The notes under the pieces were generated by a model. The model worked only from the letters and a program-made list of their open reading frames with translations, was not told the origin of the DNA and did no database searches. 15,860 nucleotides of DNA from Burkholderiales bacterium UBA954. GTDB taxonomy: Bacteria; Pseudomonadota; Gammaproteobacteria; Burkholderiales; Burkholderiaceae_A. Below are positions 8,482-15,858 of the stretch, in pieces; the first letter of the stretch is position 1; each line of letters starts with the position of its first letter. Position numbers and translations under genes: made by a program. The stretch lies in NCBI GenBank assembly GCA_002293155.1, contig DBCQ01000038.1, positions 10,734-26,593 of the forward strand, read 5' to 3'.

Positions 8482-9492
8482 GTGATGCCAATGCTCCATC
8501 CTGATGCCGTCTTACACCAAGAGGCAACAGGGGGCGCTATGGCCGCTCAGCCCCCGGCCCCAATTCCTGCGTGTGAGCATTTTGCAGGAGACGAAAAGAA
8601 ACTCCGAAAAGCCCTTGAACTGCAAGACCGGCTCAATGGCACTTTTGATGTCACAGCCGATTTAGAAGATGGAGCCTCCTCGGGCGCAGAGGCCGACAAC
8701 GCAAAACGACTCGCCTCAATTCTTGCTGAGCCCAGAAAAACACAATGGCGGGTTGGCTGTCGTGTGCATCCCGTTGACCACCCCGCTTTTCGTAACGATG
8801 TCGAGACACTCCTTGCGGCGCGACCTGCGGGGCTCGCCTTCATTACCGTTCCTAAGATTGCCCATCTTGCTCAATTCCACGAGGCAGTAGCGACTATTAA
8901 TGGCGCGGCAAGCGCAGATGGGGTTGATAGCCCAATCCCACTTCAAATCATGTTTGAAGATGAGCGGGGCCTGCAGGATGTCGCCGCGATTGCGGCCCAC
9001 CCGCAGGTCGAGTTTTTGTCCTTTGGACAGATGGATTTCACCAGCAGTCACCGTGGTGCGATCCCAGCCAAGGCGATGCAGAGCCCGGGTCAGTTTGATC
9101 ACCCGTTACTGCGCCGGGCAAAGGTTGAAATTAGTGCCGCCTGCCACGCCCACGGGAAGATTCCAACACACAATCCAACCACCGATTACGCCTCAGATCA
9201 TCAGGCCTTTGACGACGCAAGCCGAGCCCGTCTCGAATTTGGATTTCTCCGGATGTGGAGTATCCATCCCAATCAAATCCAGCAGATTCTTCGGGCCTTC
9301 GCACCCACCGAGCAAGAGATTGCCGATGCAAGCCGCATTCTCCTGGCAGCGCAGGAGTCTGCCTGGGGGCCCATTGCCGATCAAGGGTTATTGCACGATC
9401 GCGCCAGCTACCGATATTTTTGGACGATACTTAAGCGCGCCCAACAGGCTGGCCGCCCTATTCCGCCTGCAGCCCAGCATGCTTTTTTTTAG
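8482..9492 (+). CDS. HpcH/HpaI aldolase / citrate lyase beta-subunit (CitE)-like CoA-ester lyase
   Basis: Cytoplasmic TIM-barrel enzyme of the CitE/malyl-CoA lyase superfamily, which cleaves or forms C-C bonds in CoA esters; the exact substrate is not known. The sequence shows ADLEDG (Asp60, Glu62, Asp63), a basic RVGCRVHP (90-97), the metal-site Glu159 in LQIMFEDERGL and Asp185 in FGQMDF, and SIHPNQIQQI near 260. The classic CitE opening LFVPGNR is replaced by IPACEHFAGDEKK. No clear ribosome site marks the start: GTG 8482, ATG 8485 and ATG 8491 are all possible. ATG 8539 has AGGGGG ahead of it but would remove a tail that I expect in relatives. It sits 15 bp after mdh and 45 bp before acnA, so it is probably co-transcribed with both. 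A role on malyl-, citramalyl- or citryl-CoA is an inference. It has no CitD or CitF partner here, so it is not a citrate lyase complex. Confidence 0.88.
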   Translation: MMPMLHPDAVLHQEATGGAMAAQPPAPIPACEHFAGDEKKLRKALELQDRLNGTFDVTADLEDGASSGAEADNAKRLASILAEPRKTQWRVGCRVHPVDHPAFRNDVETLLAARPAGLAFITVPKIAHLAQFHEAVATINGAASADGVDSPIPLQIMFEDERGLQDVAAIAAHPQVEFLSFGQMDFTSSHRGAIPAKAMQSPGQFDHPLLRRAKVEISAACHAHGKIPTHNPTTDYASDHQAFDDASRARLEFGFLRMWSIHPNQIQQILRAFAPTEQEIADASRILLAAQESAWGPIADQGLLHDRASYRYFWTILKRAQQAGRPIPPAAQHAFF

Positions 9493-9537
9493 AATCCGAT
9501 AACTCAAAAGAACTTTTTTCAACAGGGAGCCTTCAAT

Positions 9538-12231
9538 ATGCCGCATAACCTACACAACAGTCTTCAGGAATTTAAAACCGCATCAGGTAAATCCCTAAAG
9601 TTTTACAGCCTCCCCGCACTTGAAAAAGCAGGCCTTGCCAAGGTCTCACGCCTTCCCGTATCGATACGAATTGTGCTCGAGTCAGTGCTGCGCAACTGTG
9701 ATGGCAAAAAAGTAAGCGAGCACCACATTAAAGAGCTCGCTAACTGGGGGCCAACCGCACAGCGTGTTAACGAGATTCCCTTTGTTGTTGCACGGGTTGT
9801 GCTGCAGGATTTTACCGGCGTGCCCCTGCTTGCTGATCTTGCCGCTATGCGCAACATTGCGAAAGACATGGGCAAAGATCCTAAGAAGATCGAGCCCTTG
9901 GTCCCCGTTGATCTGGTGGTCGACCACTCCGTCATGATTGATCATTTCGGCTCAAAAGAGGCCCTTGATCTGAACATGAAGCTTGAATTTCAACGAAACG
10001 AAGAGCGTTATCAGTTCATGAAGTGGGGTATGCAGGCCTTCGATACCTTTAAGGTTGTTCCTCCCGGCATCGGCATCGTGCACCAGGTCAATCTAGAGTA
10101 TCTCGCCCGTGGCGTTCACAACAAAGGCGGTATCGCCTATCCCGATAGCGTCGTCGGTACCGATAGTCACACCACCATGATTAACGGCATCGGCGTCGTG
10201 GGCTGGGGAGTTGGCGGCATTGAAGCCGAAGCGGGCATGCTGGGCCAACCGGTTTATTTCTTAACACCAGACGTTGTTGGCGTGAACCTTACCGGCAAGC
10301 TTCCCGAGGGCTGTACTGCAACCGACCTAGTTCTCACGATCACGGAGATGCTTCGTAAAGAAAAAGTTGTCGGTAAGTTCGTTGAGTTCTATGGTGAAGG
10401 CACCGCTTCACTGTCGCTACCGGATCGCGCAACGATTGCCAATATGGCACCGGAATACGGCGCAACCATGGGCTTTTTTCCAGTCGACGATGTCACCGTG
10501 GATTTCATGCGCGCAACGGGCCGCACCCAAGATGAAGTCGAAGCCTTCGAGGGCTACTTTAAAGCGCAGGAACTCTTTGGTACGCCAAAGGCAGGCCAGA
10601 TCGATTACACCAAGTCCGTCTCGCTCGATCTCTCAACGATCAAGCCCTCACTTGCAGGCCCCAAGCGGCCGCAGGATCGCATTGAGCTCACCGATATGAA
10701 GAAGTCGTTTGCGGAGCTATTTAGTAAACCGGTCGCCGAGAATGGCTTTGCACAGTCAGCAGCCGATTTACACAAGCGGGTGAAATCTGGAAGTGCCGAA
10801 ATTGGTAACGGTGATATTTTGATCGCGGCGATTACCTCATGCACGAACACATCGAATCCAGGCGTCTTGTTAGCCGCCGGTATTTTGGCGAAGAAGGCCG
10901 TTGAGAAGGGCCTCACGGTTCAGAGTCACATCAAGACCTCGCTTGCCCCGGGCAGCCGCGTGGTAACCGATTACCTCACGAAGGCGGGGCTATTACCCTA
11001 TCTCGAGAAGCTAGGGTTTGCTGTTGCTGCCTATGGCTGTACGACCTGCATCGGCAATGCCGGTGACTTGCGACCCGAGTTCAATGAAAGTATCTTAAAA
11101 GAGAATCTTGTCTGCGCCGCAGTCTTATCCGGCAATCGAAACTTTGAGGCCCGAATTCATCCGAATCTTCGTGCGAATTTCTTAGCGTCTCCTCCTCTCG
11201 TGGTGGCCTACGCCATTGCAGGAAACGTTATGAAAGACCTCACGACAGAGCCGTTGGGTCAGGGCACGAATGGCCCGGTTTATCTGAAAGACATATGGCC
11301 ATCGAGTCAGGAGATCGCGGCCGTTATGGGATTTGCCAAGGATCCGCAGACCTTCCGCACGCTTTATGGCGACCTCACTAAAGACCACCACCTCTGGAAC
11401 AACATCAAGGGCACTACGGGTCAGGTCTATGACTGGCCAAAGTCAACCTATATCGCCAAGCCCCCCTTCTTCGATGGGTTCTCAATGACACCGAAGGCGA
11501 CGGGATCAATTTCAGGGGCAAGGCTTCTTGCAATCTTGGGAGATTCGATCACAACGGATCACATCTCGCCTGCAGGCTCAATTAAAGAGGCATCGCCTGG
11601 TGGGAAATTTCTAACCGATCACGGCGTCTCGAGGGCGGACTTCAATAGCTACGGATCACGCAGGGGCAATCATGAAATTATGATGCGGGGCACCTTTGCA
11701 AACGTCAGGATTAAGAATCTGATGATCCCCTTAAACGCCGATGGCTCGCGCGAGGAAGGTGGTGTCACCATGTTCCAGCCCAGCGGCCAGAAGATGTTTA
11801 TCTATGACGCCGCCATGGCCTATCAGAAAGCAAACGTCCCCACGGTTGTTATCGGTGGCGAAGAATACGGCAGCGGGTCTTCCCGGGATTGGGCCGCCAA
11901 AGGAACCCAATTGCTAGGGGTGCGGGTTGTTGTTGCCAAGAGCTATGAGCGCATCCACCGCTCTAATCTTGTCGGTATGGGGGTCTTGCCACTGCAGTTT
12001 AAGGGCAGCGACAGCGCACAGAGCCTCAAGCTTGATGGCTCAGAGGTCTTTGATGTGGCAATTCCAGATCAGCTAACCCCCCAGCAAGACCTCACCCTCG
12101 TGATCACCCGTAAGGATGGCAGTAAGCAAAACCTCTCGGTGCTCTGCCGAATCGATACCCCAATCGAGGTGGATTACTACCGACACGGCGGCATCCTGCC
12201 CTATGTATTACGGGAGCTCATGGCCGCATAG
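9538..12231 (+). CDS. acnA: Aconitate hydratase A
   Basis: [4Fe-4S] enzyme that isomerises citrate to isocitrate in the cytoplasm; AcnA-type enzymes are usually the more oxidant-stable form. The 897 residues match the AcnA/IRP1 family. Cluster ligands are Cys435 in [10 protein letters not shown] and Cys501 and Cys504 in [13 protein letters not shown], the same numbers as in Escherichia coli AcnA. Also visible are GTDSHTTM (Asp209, His211), [12 protein letters not shown] and, in the swivel domain, [16 protein letters not shown] (Ser782). The ATG at 9538 has AGGGAG 8 bases upstream. It is the third gene after the mdh promoter. No terminator is visible after its TAG, and the copper genes begin 42 bp on, so read-through into them is possible. 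The end LRELMAA is echoed just past the stop. Confidence 0.98.
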   Translation: MPHNLHNSLQEFKTASGKSLKFYSLPALEKAGLAKVSRLPVSIRIVLESVLRNCDGKKVSEHHIKELANWGPTAQRVNEIPFVVARVVLQDFTGVPLLADLAAMRNIAKDMGKDPKKIEPLVPVDLVVDHSVMIDHFGSKEALDLNMKLEFQRNEERYQFMKWGMQAFDTFKVVPPGIGIVHQVNLEYLARGVHNKGGIAYPDSVVGTDSHTTMINGIGVVGWGVGGIEAEAGMLGQPVYFLTPDVVGVNLTGKLPEGCTATDLVLTITEMLRKEKVVGKFVEFYGEGTASLSLPDRATIANMAPEYGATMGFFPVDDVTVDFMRATGRTQDEVEAFEGYFKAQELFGTPKAGQIDYTKSVSLDLSTIKPSLAGPKRPQDRIELTDMKKSFAELFSKPVAENGFAQSAADLHKRVKSGSAEIGNGDILIAAITSCTNTSNPGVLLAAGILAKKAVEKGLTVQSHIKTSLAPGSRVVTDYLTKAGLLPYLEKLGFAVAAYGCTTCIGNAGDLRPEFNESILKENLVCAAVLSGNRNFEARIHPNLRANFLASPPLVVAYAIAGNVMKDLTTEPLGQGTNGPVYLKDIWPSSQEIAAVMGFAKDPQTFRTLYGDLTKDHHLWNNIKGTTGQVYDWPKSTYIAKPPFFDGFSMTPKATGSISGARLLAILGDSITTDHISPAGSIKEASPGGKFLTDHGVSRADFNSYGSRRGNHEIMMRGTFANVRIKNLMIPLNADGSREEGGVTMFQPSGQKMFIYDAAMAYQKANVPTVVIGGEEYGSGSSRDWAAKGTQLLGVRVVVAKSYERIHRSNLVGMGVLPLQFKGSDSAQSLKLDGSEVFDVAIPDQLTPQQDLTLVITRKDGSKQNLSVLCRIDTPIEVDYYRHGGILPYVLRELMAA

Positions 12232-12262
12232 GCACTAAGGGAACTCTTGGCCGCGTCAGCGC
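12212..12262 (+). repeat. Short degenerate tandem duplication at the acnA 3' end
   Basis: GGGAGCTCATGGCCGCATAG (from 12212, ending the acnA frame) is followed 27 bp later by GGGAACTCTTGGCCGCGTCA (from 12239). Over 24 bp, 18 positions agree. The offset is exactly nine codons, so the second copy lies in the acnA frame: LRELMAA, stop, A, LRELLAA, then SALR and a second TAG at 12268-12270. Four of the five differences over the 21-bp core are synonymous. Confidence 0.55.
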
Positions 12263-12273
12263 TCAGATAGACT

Positions 12274-12708
12274 ATGACAATGGTCTCTAATCTCCATCGA
12301 CTCGCAAGCCAGGGGCGGCGCATTCTCGCGCTCATGCTTCTGGTTAGCCTGCCCCTTCAAGGGCTGGCCGCGACCACGATGGAGTGTCATGGTCACGCCC
12401 GTGGTGCTTCGCAGGGTCCGTCACAGACTGAGGGGCACCACCCGCACCCGCACCAGCAGCACCAACATCACGATCAGGCCGCGGCCGAACAGACCCAAGA
12501 AGACCACCACCAACCCAAGCCTTCGCTCGCCTCGTTACCCGATGTCTCGACCTGCGCAGTCTGCGCAGGATGCTGTGTAATGTCGGCAGTGATTCCCATT
12601 ACAACCCAAGTCATCATCGCCAAGGTTCAAAGAGTCTCACCAGAGACCTTAGCACTTAGCCATTACACCGGATTTACTCCGGAAGGCCTTCTTCGACCTC
12701 CCCGATAA
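12274..12708 (+). CDS. Secreted His/Cys-rich protein, CopL/DUF2946-like
   Basis: A 144-residue protein, probably a periplasmic copper-binding or copper-sensing accessory. Residues about 14-33 form a signal peptide (RRILALMLLVSLPLQGLAA, cleavage likely after the last Ala-Ala). The mature part has a histidine cluster from about 50 to 80 (HHPHPHQQHQHHDQ, then DHHQ), and a cysteine group CAVCAGCC near 107-114. It ends GLLRPPR, an ending I associate with CopL-like proteins found ahead of copper-resistance genes in gammaproteobacteria and betaproteobacteria. The family name rests on composition and context, not on an alignment. ATG 12274 and ATG 12280 are both possible and neither has a good ribosome site. 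It lies 42 bp after acnA and 106 bp before the TolC-like gene. Confidence 0.72.
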   Translation: MTMVSNLHRLASQGRRILALMLLVSLPLQGLAATTMECHGHARGASQGPSQTEGHHPHPHQQHQHHDQAAAEQTQEDHHQPKPSLASLPDVSTCAVCAGCCVMSAVIPITTQVIIAKVQRVSPETLALSHYTGFTPEGLLRPPR

Positions 12709-12723
12709 GCTAGCGCACATTGC

Positions 12724-12741
12724 GGTAGTTCTGTCACTACC
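12724..12741. repeat. Inverted repeat upstream of the TolC-like gene
   Basis: GGTAGT (12724-12729), six bases, ACTACC (12736-12741): perfect 6-bp arms about 75 bp ahead of the TolC-like start. It could be an operator for a copper-responsive regulator or a small RNA hairpin. I do not recognise a CueR, CopY or CopR site in it. Confidence 0.45.
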
Positions 12742-12750
12742 CAAGGCCTA

Positions 12751-12774
12751 GAGAAGGAGTTTTTACTCCTTCTC
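12751..12774 (+). promoter_or_regulatory. 10-bp RNA hairpin in the leader of the TolC-like gene
   Basis: GAGAAGGAGT (12751-12760), loop TTTT, ACTCCTTCTC (12765-12774) is a perfect 10-bp stem. It lacks a T-run after the stem, so it is not a standard intrinsic terminator. The left arm contains AAGGAG, a full Shine-Dalgarno-like core, which the right arm would hide, but no start codon follows it at a useful distance. It might act as an RNA-processing or stability element, or as an attenuator between the CopL-like gene and the next gene. Confidence 0.55.
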
Positions 12775-12814
12775 GCATTGGCTGCTGGGTTATCAAAAAA
12801 ATCCGGAGCGTCTG

Positions 12815-13930
12815 ATGATTTCTAGTCAAGTTATAAAACGTATTCATATCGATCAACAAGGCTCGCATAACGCGATCTTGCAGGTCGCCATCACAGTATT
12901 ACTGTCAATTGCTGCAGTTAGCCCTACTGCTCAGGCCCAGCAGGGGCCACAGGCGGGGGACTGGCTGCGGGCTAACGAGCAGGTGCATGAGGCAGGTGGA
13001 TGGAAGGCCTATGCGCGCGAGAGCCAAGCTGGAAGTCAAGCGAAAAGTCAGGCTGCTCAGACAGGCGATGTAAGCGCAGAAAAAATGCTCTCGCTTGCTG
13101 GCGCTATTGAGATAGCGCTCAATCGCGAGCCCAGCCTTGTGCAGACCCTATCCACAATTAGAGACAAAGCAATACCCTATCTACAGCTCAGCGGACACCA
13201 GCGCGAGGCGCTTACCGCCTACGCGAGAATTTCCGCTCAGACTGAGGAGCTCTATCATGCAGCCGTCGCTGCAGGTGAACGTCTAGCGTACCGAGAACAA
13301 GTCAGTGAGGCGGCCTCCCTCGCAGCAGAGCTTGCAGCCCGTATGCGTAAGGTTGGCAATCTCAACGCACTTCATACGCTTGAGGAGAAACTCTCCTTTG
13401 CGAATGCGCAGAACCGGGTCGTTCAAGCCCGGCTTGAACTCTCAGAACGCCGAGAGACGCTCATTACCCACCTCGCACTCTCTGGTGATCTCACCCAGTT
13501 TAGTCTGCCCCGACGGCTTCCAAAACTTCCGCAATCACCAGTGTCGCTAAGCCCGCTTGAGCAGCGTCTTTTAGACCGCAAGGCGACCGATAACAGCATG
13601 TCAGACCGATCGCCATTGGCAATTCGTACTCTCTCAGAGGCCACCCGCGCATTTTCGGCATACCAGCAGGCCCACGCAATCGCGCGTCAGTACAGCCAAG
13701 AGATCCTCCCAGTCAGAAAACAGATCTCTGAAGAGAACCTGCTGCGCTATAACGGGATGATCATTGGAATTTTCGAATTGCTCACCGACGCGAAATCCCA
13801 GGTGGAGTCTGTCGAAGCGAGTCTTAATGCCAATGAGCGATTCTGGAAGGCTCAGGCTATCTTCACCTATCAACTTGCCTTACTTAAAGAGCATGCCGCC
13901 CTATTCAGGAGAGATTTATGGACACAGTAA
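12815..13930 (+). CDS. Shortened TolC-family (outer membrane efflux)-like protein
   Basis: A 371-residue exported protein. A hydrophobic segment at about 22-42 ending AQA gives a likely cleavable signal peptide; the sequence contains no cysteine, so it is not a lipoprotein. The rest is mostly helical. AYREQVSEAASLAAELAARM, then KVGNLN (from about 150), and SQEILPVRKQISEENLLRYN, then GMIIGIFELL (from about 292) match the helical parts of the TolC-like proteins that accompany copper-oxidase genes in Burkholderiales. The family is usually 420-470 residues. The missing length appears to fall where the two beta-hairpins that build the outer-membrane barrel should be (roughly around residues 112-130 and 255-275). 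ATG 12815 has GGAG 6 bases upstream. Its end overlaps the oxidase start by 13 bp. Classical metal efflux would need a membrane-fusion protein and pump, neither present in the window. The function is therefore unsure. Confidence 0.75.
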   Translation: MISSQVIKRIHIDQQGSHNAILQVAITVLLSIAAVSPTAQAQQGPQAGDWLRANEQVHEAGGWKAYARESQAGSQAKSQAAQTGDVSAEKMLSLAGAIEIALNREPSLVQTLSTIRDKAIPYLQLSGHQREALTAYARISAQTEELYHAAVAAGERLAYREQVSEAASLAAELAARMRKVGNLNALHTLEEKLSFANAQNRVVQARLELSERRETLITHLALSGDLTQFSLPRRLPKLPQSPVSLSPLEQRLLDRKATDNSMSDRSPLAIRTLSEATRAFSAYQQAHAIARQYSQEILPVRKQISEENLLRYNGMIIGIFELLTDAKSQVESVEASLNANERFWKAQAIFTYQLALLKEHAALFRRDLWTQ

Positions 13931-15345
13931 ATCGCAGAAAATTTCTCAGCGGTGCAGCTGCAGTGGGTGTAACACTCGGTGCTGCGGCAGTCACGCGGGC
14001 CTCGCTTGCACGGCTTCCGGAGCCTGTCATTCAGACGAGTCCACAGACACAGCCGCCCTACATGCCCAATACTGGCCGGCCCTATAACCCGGTCGTAACA
14101 CTCAACGGATGGTCGCTTCCCTGGCGGATGAATAACGGCGTCAAAGAGTTTCATCTTGTTGCTGAACCAGTTATCCGAGAGATGGCCCCGGGATTTAAGG
14201 CCCACCTATGGGGCTATAACGGCCAGTCGCCTGGCCCTACGATTGAGGTTGTGGAAGGTGACAGAGTTCGCATATTTGTGACGAACCGTTTACCTGAGCA
14301 CACCTCGATCCACTGGCACGGACAACGCCTTCCAAACGGCATGGATGGCGTAACCGGACTAAACCAGCCAGGAATCTCGCCTGGCAAAACATTTGTCTAC
14401 GAGTTTACGGCGAGGCGGCCAGGCACATTTATGTACCACCCTCACGCCGACGAGATGACTCAGATGGCAATGGGCATGATGGGCTTTTGGGTAACACACC
14501 CCAAAGGGCAACACCCCTTAATCGAGTCCGTTGACCGAGATTTCTGCTTCTTGCTCAATGCGTACGACATTGATCCTGGAAGCTATACACCGAAGATCAT
14601 GACCATGCTGGATTTTAATATCTGGTCTTGGAACAGCCGAGTCTTTCCGGGTATTGATTCACTTAACGTTCGCCTAAACGATAAGGTCAGAATTCGTATT
14701 GGTAATCTCACCATGACTAACCACCCGATTCACCTCCATGGCCATGAATTTCTCGTCACCGGAACAGATGGCGGGCCCACACCAAAGAGCACGCGTCGAT
14801 ATGAGGTTACGCAGGACATCGCCGTGGGCCAGATGCGGCAACTGGAATTCATTGCGAGTGAAGAAGGCGATTGGGCATTTCACTGCCATAAGTCACATCA
14901 CACCATGAACGCAATGGGACACGATGTTCCAACACTGATTGGCGTTGATCATCGTGGGCTTGCGAAACGCATCAGCAAGTTGATTCCGGATTACATGGTC
15001 ATGGGTGAACGTGGAATGGCAGACATGGCGGAGATGGAAATGCCACTGCCGGAGAACACCATTCCCATGATGACTGGCGAGGGGCCCTTTGGTTCAGTTG
15101 AGATGGGCGGTATGTTTAGCGTTCTCAAGGTGCGAAAAGATCAAAAGCCTGGGGACACGAAAGACCCCGGCTGGTACCAGCACCCCAAGGGTACGGTGGC
15201 CTATGAATGGACGGGCGAACCACTTCCCCCAGCAACCCGATCAAACGCCGCAGGCGCAAGCGCAATGCCTCGGGTCTCGGCAAAAGAATTGGAAGTACAG
15301 ATCAGAAAACCGGGGCCCGTTAAACCCTCAGGGCACCAACACTAG
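13918..15345 (+). CDS. Tat-exported two-domain multicopper oxidase (copper oxidase)
   Basis: A 475-residue periplasmic enzyme that probably oxidises Cu(I) or another one-electron donor and reduces O2. The N-terminus NRRKFLSG followed by a hydrophobic stretch is a Tat signal. Copper motifs in order are IHWHG (His132, His134), YHPH (His174, His176), HPIHLHGH (His269, His272, His274) and HCHKSHHTMNAM (His322, Cys323, His324, His328, axial Met333). These give a type 1 copper plus a trinuclear site. Only about 90 residues separate YHPH from HPIHLHGH, too few for the middle domain of a CopA, CueO or laccase, so it is a two-domain oxidase with type 1 copper in the second domain. A Met-rich tail (residues 360-400, with ADMAEMEMP and PMMTG) may bind Cu(I). 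The ATG has AGGAGA 5 bases upstream inside the preceding gene; overlap suggests coupled translation. Confidence 0.93.
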   Translation: MDTVNRRKFLSGAAAVGVTLGAAAVTRASLARLPEPVIQTSPQTQPPYMPNTGRPYNPVVTLNGWSLPWRMNNGVKEFHLVAEPVIREMAPGFKAHLWGYNGQSPGPTIEVVEGDRVRIFVTNRLPEHTSIHWHGQRLPNGMDGVTGLNQPGISPGKTFVYEFTARRPGTFMYHPHADEMTQMAMGMMGFWVTHPKGQHPLIESVDRDFCFLLNAYDIDPGSYTPKIMTMLDFNIWSWNSRVFPGIDSLNVRLNDKVRIRIGNLTMTNHPIHLHGHEFLVTGTDGGPTPKSTRRYEVTQDIAVGQMRQLEFIASEEGDWAFHCHKSHHTMNAMGHDVPTLIGVDHRGLAKRISKLIPDYMVMGERGMADMAEMEMPLPENTIPMMTGEGPFGSVEMGGMFSVLKVRKDQKPGDTKDPGWYQHPKGTVAYEWTGEPLPPATRSNAAGASAMPRVSAKELEVQIRKPGPVKPSGHQH

Positions 15346-15357
15346 GAAGGAACTCTT

Positions 15358-15858
15358 ATGAAATTCAGATCTATTTTGCTTAGTCTAACGCTAACCGTCG
15401 GGCTCTCGCCGTTATCTAATTCCCTCGCGCACGGGCCTGGTACCCCACATGGGCAGCACCACGCTGCGGTCAAGAAAGAGCAGACGCCCTGGGGAATTGC
15501 GGGCGACGTTGATCAGGTTCGCAGCACCATTAAAATTGTGATGACCGACAATATGCGATTTACCCCAAACCTGATCCGTGTCAAAAAAGGTGACACGATC
15601 CGATTTCAGGTTGCAAACCGCGGGGCGGTAATGCATGAGATGGTCATAGGCACCAAATCCGAGCTTGATGCACATGCAGAGATGATGAAGAAACACCCCA
15701 ACATGGAACACGATGAGCCCTATATGGCCCACGTAAGCCCAGGGAAAACCGCTGACCTCGTTTGGTTATTTAATCGAGAGGGTGAGTTTGATTTTGCCTG
15801 CTTGATTCCCGGGCACTATCAGGCGGGGATGGTCGGAAAGATTAGGGTGAGCCCATGA
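15358..15858 (+). CDS. Secreted cupredoxin (type 1 blue-copper protein)
   Basis: A 166-residue periplasmic electron-transfer or copper-binding protein. The signal peptide covers residues 1 to about 24 (ending SNSLA). A short His-rich linker follows (HGPGTPHGQHH). The cupredoxin domain (about 57-166) starts IKIVMTDNMRFTPN and carries the type 1 ligands His93 (VMHEMVIG), Cys148, His153 and Met158 in CLIPGHYQAGM. An insertion between the first His and the Cys (about 100-120) holds MMKKHPNMEHDEPYM, rich in Met and His, which could hold extra copper. The ATG follows AGGAAGGA by 6 bases, 12 bp after the oxidase stop, so the two are surely co-transcribed. It may donate electrons or Cu(I) to the oxidase; this partner role is an inference. 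Confidence 0.92.
   Translation: MKFRSILLSLTLTVGLSPLSNSLAHGPGTPHGQHHAAVKKEQTPWGIAGDVDQVRSTIKIVMTDNMRFTPNLIRVKKGDTIRFQVANRGAVMHEMVIGTKSELDAHAEMMKKHPNMEHDEPYMAHVSPGKTADLVWLFNREGEFDFACLIPGHYQAGMVGKIRVSP

Noticed and set aside
9449..9490. The same T-run with GCTGG and CCAGC upstream as an intrinsic terminator before acnA
   Set aside because: The stem is only 5 bp with a loop over 20 bases and lies wholly inside the coding region, so it is not a convincing terminator.
9483..9537. A run of eight T at the end of the CitE-like gene as a slippage site; one added base would open 20 more codons ending over the acnA start
   Set aside because: An open stretch of this length is expected often by chance, and the normal stop TAG immediately follows the run. 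Nothing else supports recoding.
12246..12273. TTGGCC...TAGACT as a promoter for the CopL-like gene
   Set aside because: The spacer is about 15 bp and the -10 would directly touch the start codon; it fits poorly and falls in the acnA duplication.
15843..15856. TAGGGTGAGCCCAT resembling the 7405-7418 palindrome
   Set aside because: It matches only 11 of 14 bases, loses the dyad symmetry and lies in the coding end of the cupredoxin, where it also serves as ribosome site for the next gene.
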